Shown in pieces: positions 38,201 to 47,737 of a stretch of DNA of 64,000 bases; position 1 is the first letter of the stretch; each line of letters opens with the position of its first letter. This DNA comes from Methylomonas methanica (lineage in GTDB: Bacteria > Pseudomonadota > Gammaproteobacteria > Methylococcales > Methylomonadaceae). The notes beneath the pieces are model-generated. The model was not told where the DNA came from and made no database searches. It saw only the letters and a list, made by a program, of their open reading frames with translations. Both the position numbers and the translations under genes were made by a program. The stretch covers positions 1 through 64,000 of the forward strand of contig LUUF01000043.1 of assembly GCA_001644045.1 (NCBI GenBank), written 5' to 3'.

Positions 38201-39959
38201 TTGGCACTATGTGTCCAATCTGATCGGTTTGGAGCAACCGGCCGTGTTGACCGCGCAAGGCCATGCCCGCTTATGCGGTCAAGCGGATGGTGTAACGAAT
38301 CCAGCCAAGCCGCCCGCCGACAAGCTGTTTAGCGCGACCGATTGCGAGAAATTGCAATGTTTGGTGAACGCGGATGCGTCGGGTATTGCTGACAGACCGG
38401 CAAATTGCATTGATACCTTGAGCCGCTTCGCCAGCGACGACGGGCTATTGGAGCATGCCGGAAAATTACTCGGACATGAATTAACCCAGGAGCGGAAACA
38501 GGCTATCGTTAAACAATTGGAACATAGCCCCGGCAAAGCGCCATTCGCGTTACCGGCCTGGTTGACAGCCTTGTTGACTGTGCTGACTACCGTGGCTGGG
38601 GTGGTGGTGGTCAGGGGGGCGTCGTTGTTCGGTTTGGCCAGCACCGATTTATTGAAAACCGCTATCAGCAAAACCGGTGTTATCGAAACTGCCGAGCCGG
38701 TGGGTACCCGGCAGATTTGGGAGCGGCGCTTCGAACGGCTGACCAATTTGCTCGGCAGGCGCCGGTTGGTGTTGTTTATCGACGATCTCGACCGTTGCAG
38801 CCGGGACCACGCTTTGCGAGTGCTGGAAACCTGTAATTTTTTGGTTAGCAGCGGTGAATTGTTCATCGTGATGGGCATTGCCCCTAAATATGTATTGGCC
38901 AATGTAAAACTGCATTTCAGGGAACTTGCCGAGGCTTTGCATGAGTTTGACGACAACGGCCAGGCGGCAAGCGCTGCGGCGGCTCAGGCTGCGTCAACTC
39001 AGAAACCTCGCAGCCTGGCGCGGTTTTATCTGCAAAAATTGATCAATATCGAAGTGCCGGTGCCCACCGCCGGCAGCGAGGCGATGCTGAACATGTTAAC
39101 CGGCAACGGCGGCGAGGAGGATAGCAACGGTGAACGCGAGCAGCGCCTGCAAATCGTTGGTAACGGCCTGGTGCTGACTCTACAAGTCGGCGTTCTGCTG
39201 GCGGCGATGGGCTGGGCGGCATTTCACGCCAGCCAACCGATACTCGTGCCGTCAAGCACGCCGATTTTGACGCAGCAAGCGGTGCCGGTTTCCGCCAGCA
39301 ACACTTCGGCGGCGAGCGTCGAACCCGAGACGGAGAAAACCGACGCTATTAAGGCCGTGTCGCGTATCGCCTCGTTTCGCGCCGACTTCAAGCCCGAGCA
39401 ATTGACGCGCTGGCCGCAACGCATAGGCTATGGCTTGTTACTGCTGTTTATTTTGCTGGTTGGCTGTTTGGTGTGGGTGGGCGTCAACGAAAAAGCCCGA
39501 AACTGGCTGGTAGATTATCTGGAAATGGCATACAAAGCCCTTGGCCGGGATTGGTTCGGACCGCGGCAAACCCAGGACACCCCGGAGTTTGCCGCAGCCT
39601 TGCGGATCTGGTATCCGCTGATTCATGAAACGCAAGCCCAGCCGCCGGAGATCAATTCGCCGCGTACCGTCAAAGCCTTTTTAAATCGCTTGCGCTGCTT
39701 CGCCAGTCGCTGGCCGAAAAAAACCGGGGAGCATGGCGAAGCGCAGTTGGTCGCGTTGGCTGCTTTGCATTTTCATTTGGGTGAAGATAGCTATGAACGT
39801 GCTGTCGATTGTCTGATGATCAGGCAGGATGATCAATTACCGCGCTTGCTGTCGAAAGTGTTTGCGGAGCATACGCAGCGGTTTGGCCCGCCCAGTGATG
39901 ACGATTGCCGGCTGTTTAAATATTTCATCGAGAACCTGGAAATCCATAAACCACAGTAA
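35268..39959 (+). CDS. Ycf48-like repeat / KAP P-loop NTPase membrane fusion
   Basis: A 1563-residue protein. After one membrane helix (residues of about 30-45), residues of about 95-785 hold about 14 Ycf48/BNR-type repeats with core GWAVGxxGxILATxDGGxxWQ, predicted to form beta-propellers outside the cytoplasm. A second membrane segment (YYLSWLPVLLLFG, about 795) leads to a KAP-type NTPase: Walker A GDWGSGKSSVMNYL near 872, Walker B LVLFIDDLDRCS near 1166. Further membrane segments lie near 935, 1090, 1305 and 1390. AAGGGGG precedes the ATG. KAP NTPases are membrane-linked and some are in phage defence; this repeat fusion is unfamiliar to me. It has no operon partner. Confidence 0.85.
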   Translation: MSGLKAKKAGAKTVATTSAAGHWQSRPALWLGLALMLALLSTVGAFRQAPHPNAYRSTPVLPSWDYWRYPVERNAFRRLPAIAGNLNDLAVSDDGQHIWAVGSGGLIVYSQDGGVSWRQGQIGPPAAEALPRASSFWINEAQAGMPPELQQKYLPAADAGNSIPNVPNGESNYANAPARQELPVDPKTQSTQNVEQSKDLPAIQSNALPKQTFANTVSESVPDKNAPTTVKQPVVAKQQVVEIDPKSTDLRAVAFTDTLRGWAAGNDGVILSTTDGGGSWQIQRSGTKGALNSIYFTDSLHGWVVGSGGIILATGDGGKSWQSQTSGTTQWLCCVKFTDNLHGWATGANGLIVATTDGGQTWQPQAGNLKHTLNGVTFIDGLRGWTVGEAGAIVATGDGGNTWQAQSSGSTEHLNSVQFLQDNLHGWATGDNGVMVATMDGGRSWQTQNSGTSSHLLSVDFLDEGLRGWAVGDDGTILATSDGGSTWQVASQKSLTRVQFLGNRQQGWAVGADGLILATDNGGQNWQVQPSRSTEHLFGLQFLVDGSRGWVAGHGGSVLNTLDGGRSWQVQASGVDGRLYRVQFLEDGLRGWAVGDSTLITSRTGGQNWQQKTGLRPETLGLALHFQADGQRGWIAGDMDRVYFTADSGGTWQSQVIGSGKVIADIHFQADGQRGWAVGRYGTILATLDGGKNWRAQASFTKQDLWGLAVAGDGSRGWAIGDAGTVLATRNGGENWQLQASNTSAFLTDIHGDHEGRSAWIVGAAGTILATSDGGEHWQDPVLPYQRYPAPWYYLSWLPVLLLFGRGLRLQLAELREPEAHDPTLGINPTAASDKPTGPGSRDYLGSLKLAQDLSAFLRNENTQPPLTLAITGDWGSGKSSVMNYLQAELRREGLRPVWYNAWHHQEEQQVLGSILECVRRQATPPLWPWLLPGLWFRLRLLTHRRFWLQLLAALLLTGFCWLATFSYFHEESEESQVWHYVSNLIGLEQPAVLTAQGHARLCGQADGVTNPAKPPADKLFSATDCEKLQCLVNADASGIADRPANCIDTLSRFASDDGLLEHAGKLLGHELTQERKQAIVKQLEHSPGKAPFALPAWLTALLTVLTTVAGVVVVRGASLFGLASTDLLKTAISKTGVIETAEPVGTRQIWERRFERLTNLLGRRRLVLFIDDLDRCSRDHALRVLETCNFLVSSGELFIVMGIAPKYVLANVKLHFRELAEALHEFDDNGQAASAAAAQAASTQKPRSLARFYLQKLINIEVPVPTAGSEAMLNMLTGNGGEEDSNGEREQRLQIVGNGLVLTLQVGVLLAAMGWAAFHASQPILVPSSTPILTQQAVPVSASNTSAASVEPETEKTDAIKAVSRIASFRADFKPEQLTRWPQRIGYGLLLLFILLVGCLVWVGVNEKARNWLVDYLEMAYKALGRDWFGPRQTQDTPEFAAALRIWYPLIHETQAQPPEINSPRTVKAFLNRLRCFASRWPKKTGEHGEAQLVALAALHFHLGEDSYERAVDCLMIRQDDQLPRLLSKVFAEHTQRFGPPSDDDCRLFKYFIENLEIHKPQ

Positions 39960-39978
39960 GACCGACCTACTTAACAGA

Positions 39979-42129
39979 CTATTCGAGCGGGCTCTCTTGC
40001 TCCGGCCCCGTTCCGGAAGGCGAGGGGAGGGCTGGTTTTTTCAGCCATTCCTGATTCGGTAGCCAGTTGGCTATCCAGGCCGGCAAGTCCCCGGCCGGCA
40101 TGGGCCGGGCGATGCCGTAGCCTTGGGCGTTATCGCAGCCCAATTTCAGCAATAGCAAGCCGTGTTCCTCGGTTTCGACGCCTTCGGCTATCACTTGCCG
40201 ATGAAAGGCGGCGGTGAGATTGATAATGCCGGCGACGATGGCCAGATCTTCCGGATCGCCGAGGATGTCGCGAATAAAGGATTGGTCGATCTTCAAGGTT
40301 TCGGCAGGCAAGGCCTTCAGGTAAGTGAGCGACGAATAACCGGTGCCGAAATCGTCCAGCGCAAAGCCTACGCCCAGCTTTTGGCATTCCTTCATCACGG
40401 CGGTGACGCGGCCGATGTCTTCCAGCGCCGCCGTTTCCAGTATCTCCAGTTCCAGGCAATGGGGGCGCAATTGCGGATGAGCGGCAAAGCCGGCTCTCAA
40501 GGTTTCGACAAAGTCATGGTGCAATAAATGGCGCGGAGCGATGTTGATACTGATGACAATGTTCAAACCCATGTTTTGCCAGTTTTGCAGATGGTCCAGG
40601 GCGCGGGCGAAGACCCAGTTGCCCAGGGCTATCACCATTTCGGTGCCTTCAATATCGGGCAAAAACGCGGCGGGCGACAATAAACCGCGCTCGGGATGCT
40701 GCCAGCGGATCAAGGCTTCCGCGCCCAGTACTTTGCCCAGGCGCATATTCACCTTGGGTTGGAAATACAGCACGAATTGATTGTTGATCAATGCGGCTTC
40801 GATTTGCGTCAAGGTTTCGCCGCGTATCAGCGCGATCCTATCCAGTTCCTGATCGAACCGGTGGTAGCGGTTTTTGCCGCGCTGTTTGGCGACATACATG
40901 GCCTGGTCGGCATGCCGCAGCAGGGTATCCGCATTTGCCCGATCGTCGGGGTAGAAGGTAAGGCCAAGGCTGGCGGATACGCAGACCAGATTGTCGGCAA
41001 TCGTCAGCGGTTCGGCGACTTTGCAGAGCATGCGCTCCAATACGGCTTCGCATTCGCGGGTGTCGTTAAAATCCAGCAATAGCAGCACGAACTCGTCGCC
41101 GCCGATGCGGGCCACGGTATCGCCGGCTCGCAGGCAGTCGCGGATGCGCAGGGAAATTTCTATCAGCAACTGATCGCCCACTTCATGGCCGAATTGGTCG
41201 TTGACCGGCTTAAAGCCGTCCAGATCCAGATAACATACCGCCATGTGGTTGCCGGCCCTGTGCGTGTGGGCTAAGGCTTGCGAGAGACGGTCGGCCAGCA
41301 GCACCCGATTGGGAATGCCGGTCAACGGATCGAAATGCGCGATGCGTTCCAGATCGTATTCATGGTTTTTCAACGGCGTGATGTCCGCCGATAGGCCGAT
41401 GTAATGATGAATCTGGCCGTTGTCGTCCCGCACCACCGAAATCGACGTCAGCGCGGCGAACACCTCGCCCTTCTTGTTACGGTTCCAGAGTTCCCCGCTC
41501 CAATGATCGTGCGCGTTTAGCGCTTGCCACATGGCTTTGTAAAATTCCGTGGATTGCCGGCCGGATTTAAGGATGCTGGGATTTTTGCCCAGCACTTCCT
41601 CGCGCGAGTAACCGGTAATTCGGCTGAAAGCCGCATTGGCATCAATGATGCGATTTTCGCTATCGGTAATCACCACACTGTCGTGGGTGTGGGCGAAAAC
41701 GCTGGCCGCCAGGCGTTGCTCGGCTTCGCGGCGTTGCAGTTCCTGGCGAAATTGTTCGCGCTCCAGCAGGTTGCGAATGCGCAAGCGGGCAATTTCGATG
41801 CTGATGGGTTTGGTTAGATAATCAGCGGCGCCCAGGGAAAAGCCCAAGGTCTCGGCCTGAATTTCGTTTAAAGCGGTAACGAACACGATCGGAATGTCTT
41901 TTAGGAGCGGATTGGCCTTGATCCGCCGACAGGTTTCGTAGCCATCCATATCCGGCATCATGATGTCGAGCAGGATCAGGTCCGGCGGCGCATCGAGCGC
42001 CAGTTCCAGGCCTTTGCCGCCGGAGGTGGCGATTTGAATCTGATAATCGTCCTGCAATGCCAGGCCTAACAAGGCCAGATTGGCGGGCGTATCGTCGATG
42101 GCAAGAATTTTCAACTGTTTGCTGTTCAT
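39979..42129 (-). CDS. Response regulator with PAS, GGDEF and EAL domains
   Basis: A 716-residue c-di-GMP regulator. The receiver (residues 1-125) has the phospho-acceptor Asp in [19 protein letters not shown] domain follows ([35 protein letters not shown]), then a GGDEF domain with intact [11 protein letters not shown] and an EAL domain with [21 protein letters not shown] and AEGVETEEH. Both synthesis and hydrolysis motifs look intact. The start at 42129 overlaps the upstream kinase stop (ATGA), so the kinase and this regulator are probably a cognate pair. It is the last gene of the six-gene corrinoid/signalling operon. Confidence 0.93.
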   Translation of the reverse strand: MNSKQLKILAIDDTPANLALLGLALQDDYQIQIATSGGKGLELALDAPPDLILLDIMMPDMDGYETCRRIKANPLLKDIPIVFVTALNEIQAETLGFSLGAADYLTKPISIEIARLRIRNLLEREQFRQELQRREAEQRLAASVFAHTHDSVVITDSENRIIDANAAFSRITGYSREEVLGKNPSILKSGRQSTEFYKAMWQALNAHDHWSGELWNRNKKGEVFAALTSISVVRDDNGQIHHYIGLSADITPLKNHEYDLERIAHFDPLTGIPNRVLLADRLSQALAHTHRAGNHMAVCYLDLDGFKPVNDQFGHEVGDQLLIEISLRIRDCLRAGDTVARIGGDEFVLLLLDFNDTRECEAVLERMLCKVAEPLTIADNLVCVSASLGLTFYPDDRANADTLLRHADQAMYVAKQRGKNRYHRFDQELDRIALIRGETLTQIEAALINNQFVLYFQPKVNMRLGKVLGAEALIRWQHPERGLLSPAAFLPDIEGTEMVIALGNWVFARALDHLQNWQNMGLNIVISINIAPRHLLHHDFVETLRAGFAAHPQLRPHCLELEILETAALEDIGRVTAVMKECQKLGVGFALDDFGTGYSSLTYLKALPAETLKIDQSFIRDILGDPEDLAIVAGIINLTAAFHRQVIAEGVETEEHGLLLLKLGCDNAQGYGIARPMPAGDLPAWIANWLPNQEWLKKPALPSPSGTGPEQESPLE

Positions 42130-43784
42130 TCGGCTTGCACCCCATCCCAACCCAGGATTGCATAGAGCTGCCGTAATTGCTGGCGTGCCGGGTCAAATTT
42201 CATTTCGTTAACCAATTGCGCTATTTCGGCAAAACGCGGCTCTGCCGCGCTACCGTGCAGTAGAGTCTGCAATGCCTTAACTTGATTAATGGCATGGAAC
42301 ATGTTTTTGGCAAGTAAGCTATCGAGTTCGTCCATTAGCGGCCGTATTTCCGCGTTACGCTGAAGTAATGCTATGCCTTCCGCGCTGATTGTTGGGGCGG
42401 AAGCCGCATTGGGGGCTTGCTGTGAATAGTTAGCGACCGAAGTATCTCGATAGTGCTGCGCATTGGCGGCCGTCGAATACAGTTCCGCGCATAGCGCGGG
42501 TGGGCGTTCTCGTTCGGAGTTGTGATTGTTTATTAGGCAATCAACGATGTCGCAACCGATTCTGAACCAGAACCGGGCACCCGTGCCGGGACTGCTTTCC
42601 ACGCCGGCCTCGCCCTGCATCAGCTCGGCAAAGCGTTGCACGATAGATAAGCCTAGGCCGGTGCCGGCGTAACGCCGTGTCGAACTGGCGTCGATTTGGG
42701 TAAAAGGTTTAAATAACAGGCGTTGCTGCTCGGAGGCGATGCCGATGCCGTGATCGGTGACGGAAAACTCCAGTTGGGCCTGCGACCCGTGCCGCCGCAG
42801 CTCGGCTACCTGGATTTGGATGGCGCCTTGACTGGTAAATTTGATGGCATTGCTGACCAGGTTTGAGAGCATTTGTCTGACTCTGATTTGATCGATTAGA
42901 TAGCATTGCTCGCTGGGTCCCAGCCAGGCGGTTTCAATATGCAGATGTTTTTGATGCGCGCTTTCGCCGAACAGCGATTGAACTTCGGCAATGATTTGCC
43001 GGGGGTGGATGGCCGAATACACCAGTTCCAGGCGATTCGCCTCGATTTTGGACAGATCCAGCACATCGTTTAACAGGGTCAGTAAGGTTTGTCCGGATGC
43101 CAGGATGGTGCGGGCGCATTCTTGATGCTTGCTTGGATCGCAGTCCGGTAAGGTTAATAGTTGTGCCATCCCTAAAATACCGTTCAATGGGGTGCGGATT
43201 TCGTGCGACATGGTAGCCAGGAAATTACTCTTGGCCTGATTCGCGCTTTCGGCGATGCGGGTTTTGATTTCGTTGCTCAAAATCAGCGCCATGTGCGAGA
43301 AAAACGGCGATAGATAGTCGCGCATTTGCGCGGAGCCCAGCATGTCGGTCATTTTGATGGCGCCGATTAATTCTTTGCCTACCTGCAGGGGCATGACCCA
43401 GGTGCAGGCGATGGCCGGGGTCATGCCGCGCAGTAGCGTGTGCTGGGAATCCGTGGCTTGTTCGACAAAGCGGCGATGCTGAAAAACTTCGTTGATTAAT
43501 GGGTCGTCGATATGATCGATAACCTGGCGTTTGCCGGCCAAATTGGCGTAATGGATTGCACCCTCGTCCAGATAATAAATCTCGATATTGCTGCCGCCCA
43601 AACTGCCGCACAAGGCGGCCATCAGGCTCTCCAGCAGCCCTTCGACGCCGGCGATGGGGTTTAACAGCTCCAGCATGTGCAGGATCAGATACAGATTGGC
43701 TTTTTCTTCCGAAAGCTTGCGGACGCGGCTTTCCAGTTGCTTGACCTGGTCTTGTAGCTCTTGATGGGACGGCGCTTGAGTCAT
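42126..43784 (-). CDS. GAF-domain histidine kinase
   Basis: A 552-residue cytoplasmic sensor kinase with no membrane span. A short coiled coil (residues of about 5-45) leads to a GAF-like sensor ([33 protein letters not shown] to [10 protein letters not shown]). HisKA has [21 protein letters not shown] with the phospho-His; the ATPase part has [20 protein letters not shown] and GTGLGLSI. A helical tail of about 100 residues follows. Start 43784 overlaps the DUF1638 stop (ATGA), and its stop overlaps the regulator start. A soluble sensor fused by operon to corrinoid enzymes suggests it monitors that pathway. Confidence 0.92.
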   Translation of the reverse strand: MTQAPSHQELQDQVKQLESRVRKLSEEKANLYLILHMLELLNPIAGVEGLLESLMAALCGSLGGSNIEIYYLDEGAIHYANLAGKRQVIDHIDDPLINEVFQHRRFVEQATDSQHTLLRGMTPAIACTWVMPLQVGKELIGAIKMTDMLGSAQMRDYLSPFFSHMALILSNEIKTRIAESANQAKSNFLATMSHEIRTPLNGILGMAQLLTLPDCDPSKHQECARTILASGQTLLTLLNDVLDLSKIEANRLELVYSAIHPRQIIAEVQSLFGESAHQKHLHIETAWLGPSEQCYLIDQIRVRQMLSNLVSNAIKFTSQGAIQIQVAELRRHGSQAQLEFSVTDHGIGIASEQQRLLFKPFTQIDASSTRRYAGTGLGLSIVQRFAELMQGEAGVESSPGTGARFWFRIGCDIVDCLINNHNSERERPPALCAELYSTAANAQHYRDTSVANYSQQAPNAASAPTISAEGIALLQRNAEIRPLMDELDSLLAKNMFHAINQVKALQTLLHGSAAEPRFAEIAQLVNEMKFDPARQQLRQLYAILGWDGVQAE

Positions 43785-44401
43785 TGTTCCGCGGCAAGCC
43801 GGCGTTGAATGGCGTCGGCCAATACCGATTCCAAATGTTCCAGGCCGACATCCATCCATTCCAGCGGCAGATCAACAAACCGCGCGGCGGTCTCGGCGGC
43901 GGAGCTGAAATCGTTGTTACAGGGAGTGCGGAGGGCCAGAATATATTTGTGGCTGCTATGGAATATCTCTCGAATCACCGTCATGTTCTGGCCGAAGCAA
44001 GCTGTGATCATCGGCTCCCAGGTCAAGGCCCAATCTTCCAGTAAAAAGTACGCGCCTTTTTCCAGTTCCTGCATGAATAATTCGTAGCCAAGCAGCATCA
44101 CGATACAGTTTTGGCCGTGGGTGCGGCAGGTGTGGTGACCTTCCAGATATTTTTCCATCAGCGGGTGGCAGCCGCCGTAAAACACCACGGTTTTTTCGCC
44201 GAGTTTCTCGCGTTCTTCCAATGCCTGATTCAGCTCGGTCGATAAACGATTCAGGTAATTGTGCAAGGCCGAATCCAGGTAATGGGTATGGACGTTCCAG
44301 CGGTTTTTCTCGATTAATCTATCCACTTCCTTGCGCAAGATGCCGCAGCCTATCATGGTCAGCGGGGCTTGATGTTCCGGCTGTATCGCGAAGGTTTTCA
44401 T
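43781..44401 (-). CDS. DUF1638 family protein
   Basis: A 206-residue protein resembling DUF1638, a family of unknown function that I associate with corrinoid methyltransferase clusters. Recognisable pieces are [16 protein letters not shown] at the N-terminus, [29 protein letters not shown] and [17 protein letters not shown]. Conserved Cys in GCGI, GGCHP and TPC could bind metal. Start and stop overlap neighbours (ATGA both sides). A role in methyl transfer or corrinoid handling is inferred from context only. Confidence 0.8.
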   Translation of the reverse strand: MKTFAIQPEHQAPLTMIGCGILRKEVDRLIEKNRWNVHTHYLDSALHNYLNRLSTELNQALEEREKLGEKTVVFYGGCHPLMEKYLEGHHTCRTHGQNCIVMLLGYELFMQELEKGAYFLLEDWALTWEPMITACFGQNMTVIREIFHSSHKYILALRTPCNNDFSSAAETAARFVDLPLEWMDVGLEHLESVLADAIQRRLAAEQ

Positions 44402-45426
44402 GCCAGTCTCCCATATTCGAACGCGGCATCGACCATGGCCTGAATGTTGGCCTCCGGCACTGCCAAGGGCATCACGCCGTTACCGAACAGAAAATGGCTG
44501 CCGGTTTTGCCTATTTCGACGATACGTTTTACTTCGGCGCGGGTTTGCTCCGCGCTCCAGTGAATCATTTTAATATCGTCGATTGCCCCGCAGGTAAGGC
44601 CGCGGGTATTGATCAGGCGTTTGGCTTCCGCAATGTCGGCGAGGGGGCTGATGTAGTGGTTTGTGATGTGCAGTTCATCGAAAATCAAATCGATCACATC
44701 GTTAAAAGGCGCCATGCCGCAGTAATAAATCAAGTTTTCGCTACCGCCCGGCAGCAAGTCCCGCCGCATCCAGGGCATCACAATTTGCTCGATTTGTTTA
44801 CGGCTAACGAAATACGGTGAGCCGAACGGCGTGGAGTAAATCAGTACACTGGCGCCCAAGGCTCGCAACGCGGCGATTTCCTGTTGAGAAAAATCCGAGC
44901 ATTTTCGCAGCAGTTCGTCGCGGACATCGAAAGGGCCGAGCAGGAATAGCTCCATCCATTTGTCCATGCCCATCAATATGGCCGGCAAGGTGGTCGAGGC
45001 GGTGGCGTACGCGCAAATCGGATGCGTAGCGCCGATTTCGCTTCGCAAAATCCTTAGGCTGTCGGCGATGGGTTGCCAGGCCGGATGCTGAGTAATGTCG
45101 GCGGGAATTTCGAGTTTGGCGATGTCGTCGAGGTTTTTGATGACGAAGTCGGCGACATTCGGTACGCCGTCGTCGGCAAACAGGATTTCCCGGCAACCCA
45201 GCAGTTCCGCTTCCTTGCCGACATAATGCAGGCTCCAGATATTGTCGTAGCCGTAGCGCCGCAACATACGTAATTGGCCGTCGGCGACATATTCGCCCTT
45301 GCTGAAGTATTGCTTGGCGGGCATGCCCAATTCCCGGGCGCCGTGATCGGGCATATTGCAAAAAACCGGAATGCGCGGCGCGGGGCTGCCGGTCGTTGCG
45401 GAGCTGAGAATTTCCAGGGGTGTCAT
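44398..45426 (-). CDS. UroD/MtaA-type corrinoid methyltransferase
   Basis: A 342-residue uroporphyrinogen-decarboxylase-superfamily protein of the MtaA/CmuA-like branch, which moves methyl groups between corrinoid proteins and thiols or tetrahydrofolates. Recognisable parts are CNMPDHGARELGMPAKQYF, CAYATASTTLPAILMGMDKWMELFL, and GLTCGAIDDIKMIHWSAEQTRAEVKRIVE near the C-terminus. The usual zinc motif HxCG is replaced by YYCGM near residue 241, so one ligand is missing or moved. It overlaps the corrinoid protein gene upstream and DUF1638 downstream by 4 bases each. Confidence 0.85.
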   Translation of the reverse strand: MTPLEILSSATTGSPAPRIPVFCNMPDHGARELGMPAKQYFSKGEYVADGQLRMLRRYGYDNIWSLHYVGKEAELLGCREILFADDGVPNVADFVIKNLDDIAKLEIPADITQHPAWQPIADSLRILRSEIGATHPICAYATASTTLPAILMGMDKWMELFLLGPFDVRDELLRKCSDFSQQEIAALRALGASVLIYSTPFGSPYFVSRKQIEQIVMPWMRRDLLPGGSENLIYYCGMAPFNDVIDLIFDELHITNHYISPLADIAEAKRLINTRGLTCGAIDDIKMIHWSAEQTRAEVKRIVEIGKTGSHFLFGNGVMPLAVPEANIQAMVDAAFEYGRLA

Positions 45427-46088
45427 GGCTTGACCTCGCGAATCAAATCGACGATGACTTTGGCCGCAGTGACTCCATCCGGCGCCCAGGCATCCGCGCC
45501 GACCTTGACGTACAACTCGGGATCGAAACGGTAGGGAGCACCGCCTACCGCCAGTTTGATTTGTTGTTGCAAGCCGCGCTGTTGTAACAAAGTGCGCACG
45601 CCCAGACTGCCTTTTTCACTGGTGGCGGTATGTACCATCATCGCGGACACCGCGATGACCTGCGCATTCTCGGTTACCGCAGTATCGACGAATTTTTCGG
45701 CGCTGACATTGGTGCCCAGATCGACCACATCCACCATCAGCGATTTCAAACAGCCGCTGACGATACGTTTGCCCAAGGAATGCAGGTCGCCGTAGGCCGC
45801 GCCGATGACGACCCTACCTATCATTTCCGGCGGTTTGCTGAATTTTTCCAGCATTTTTTCGGTGACGTCGGCGGCTATTTGCGCGGTCATGAAATGCTGG
45901 GCCAGATTGGCGTCCGGATCTTTTTCGATCAAGGCCATCATCAATTCGACGGCCGGGATGACTAATTTGAAGACAATATCTTCGGGGCTTAACCCGTCGC
46001 TCAAGGCCTGATTGACGACCTCCAGCGCCGCCGGTTTATCGGTCTCGAATACCGCCTGGTTGTAGGATTGGATATAAGCGTCAAGCAT
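45423..46088 (-). CDS. B12-binding corrinoid protein (MtbC/MtaC-like)
   Basis: A 221-residue methyltransferase corrinoid protein. The N-terminal helical cap has LNPEDIVFKLVIPAVELMM-like sequence; the Rossmann B12 domain has GDLHSLGKRIV, the DxHxxG motif whose His is the lower cobalt ligand, then VVDLGTNVSAEKFVDTAV and LAVGGAPYRF. I start at ATG 46088, which has GAGGAG 8 bases upstream and overlaps the reactivator stop by one base (TAATG); a GTG three codons earlier is possible. It would carry methyl on cobalt for the adjacent methyltransferase. Confidence 0.92.
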   Translation of the reverse strand: MLDAYIQSYNQAVFETDKPAALEVVNQALSDGLSPEDIVFKLVIPAVELMMALIEKDPDANLAQHFMTAQIAADVTEKMLEKFSKPPEMIGRVVIGAAYGDLHSLGKRIVSGCLKSLMVDVVDLGTNVSAEKFVDTAVTENAQVIAVSAMMVHTATSEKGSLGVRTLLQQRGLQQQIKLAVGGAPYRFDPELYVKVGADAWAPDGVTAAKVIVDLIREVKP

Positions 46089-47737
46089 TATTCGCACTCC
46101 TCGGTGGTCATGGGCTGCAAGCGTAAATTATCGATAAAGCGGTTTTCGTATTCGAAAACCCCGCCAAGATTGATCACGCGAGCTCGTTGGACAATGGCAT
46201 TCAATAGGCTTTGCGCAGCCGGATTCAATAGCAGTTGTTCGCAACCGGCCAGACTGGCGTTGGCCAACAGGCTGACCCGCTCGGCGGCAACCGGGGGTAG
46301 TAAGCCAACCCGGAACGCACTGTTTAGGTCTAGATGTTGACCAAAACTTCCGCAAATCCATAGGGTGTCTAAATCGTTTGCCGTCAAACTCGCCAAGGCC
46401 AGCAATTGTGCCATGGCAGCCGCTGTCGATGCCTTGGCACGCTGAAAAATATCGATGTCGCTCGCAAAAATGGCACTTTTTGGGGTGCAGGCTTGCAATA
46501 ACATGCCATGTTCGGTTTGCGGTTCGGCGAAGCGTCCGGATGGTTTCAATTGCTTTGCGTCCAACAGCAGCGCAATCGCGTCGATGAAACCGCTGGCGCA
46601 ATAGCCGCGTGCCGGCGCATCGCCTATGGTATGCAAGCGCCGCGCGCCGGCATTTATCGACACTTTACAAATCGCACCGGCCTCGGCGGTTAAGCCGTTA
46701 CGCATGCCCACGCCTTCGAAGGCGGGGCCGCCCGGTACGGAACTGGCCCACAGGTTTGTACCGTCCCATACCGCAATTTCGGTATTGGTGCCGAAGTCGG
46801 CCAACAGCATCGGTTGCGATTGTTCGGTAATGCCAGTGGCGAGCAGATCGGCCAGTAAATCCGAGCCGATAAAGCCGGCCAGCGGTTGGGCGATGTCTAT
46901 TTCGGCATGCGGCGTGTGCCATGCCCGGCGCCAGGCATTGGTATCGGCGGGTCGACAGGCGATAGGGCTTTGCCAGTTTTCCGGTTGGTAGAGGCTGTCG
47001 CCGCTATTGCCGCAAAGCAGCGTCAACATCGCGGTATTGCCGACTATCGATACTTTGCCCAGTTCTGACAATACCGGCGTTATTTCGCCCATATCCCGGC
47101 TGAGAATGTCGCGTATCCCGTCCATGATCGCGTCGCGGGCCTGCCGGCCTATCCTGCGGCAGTCTTGAGAGTTCAGACGCTCGGCATCCAGTCGGGTCAG
47201 AATATCGGCGCCATGCGCAACTTGCGGGTTGATGCTGTAGCGCGTGCCGATGCGTCGGCCGGATTGCCGATTCCACACTGACAGACGAATGTGCGTGGTC
47301 CCCAGGTCTACCGCCACACCATAAATATGCTCGGAAATGGTTGGATTGCTGCGGGCATGATAGAGCTGGCTGGTATCCAGACTTTTCCATGCCGAATGCG
47401 GCGCGGGATGTTCCAGGTAAAGCGTGCAGTTGCTGTGTGCCCGTAACTGGCAGGCCAGGCGCATGCCGGCAGCCAGCTCTTCCGGTAGCAGTTTTTGCCG
47501 TTCCGCCAGCGTTGCTGGGTTAAACTCGCCGTTGACGGTTTGAATCAGACACGCGCCGCAGGTGCCCAAGCCGCCGCAAGCCGCCCGCACGCGCAAATCG
47601 GTGGCGTCGAGAGCCTGACGCACCGAGAGATAGGGGTTAAGCGGGACACGTAGCGTCTGTTCGTCGCTGCTGACCGTCGCCAGCGTCTCGCTGGCCGGGG
47701 ACGAAGTTCGCCCGGCATTGGCGGCGATGGTGGTCAT
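46088..47737 (-). CDS. RACo/RamA-like corrinoid reactivation ferredoxin-ATPase
   Basis: A 549-residue reactivator. The N-terminal [2Fe-2S] domain has CGGLGTCGACLIQ and a later LACQL cysteine, matching a plant-type ferredoxin cluster. After a linker comes an ASKHA fold, with VAVDLGTTHIRLSVWN as phosphate motif, GNTAMLTLL, and LLADFGTNTEIAVW and WICGSFGQHLD later (DUF4445 family). Such proteins reduce inactive Co(II) to Co(I) at the cost of ATP. First gene of the six-gene operon; it shares a 393-base divergent region with a REC-kinase. Confidence 0.92.
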   Translation of the reverse strand: MTTIAANAGRTSSPASETLATVSSDEQTLRVPLNPYLSVRQALDATDLRVRAACGGLGTCGACLIQTVNGEFNPATLAERQKLLPEELAAGMRLACQLRAHSNCTLYLEHPAPHSAWKSLDTSQLYHARSNPTISEHIYGVAVDLGTTHIRLSVWNRQSGRRIGTRYSINPQVAHGADILTRLDAERLNSQDCRRIGRQARDAIMDGIRDILSRDMGEITPVLSELGKVSIVGNTAMLTLLCGNSGDSLYQPENWQSPIACRPADTNAWRRAWHTPHAEIDIAQPLAGFIGSDLLADLLATGITEQSQPMLLADFGTNTEIAVWDGTNLWASSVPGGPAFEGVGMRNGLTAEAGAICKVSINAGARRLHTIGDAPARGYCASGFIDAIALLLDAKQLKPSGRFAEPQTEHGMLLQACTPKSAIFASDIDIFQRAKASTAAAMAQLLALASLTANDLDTLWICGSFGQHLDLNSAFRVGLLPPVAAERVSLLANASLAGCEQLLLNPAAQSLLNAIVQRARVINLGGVFEYENRFIDNLRLQPMTTEECE

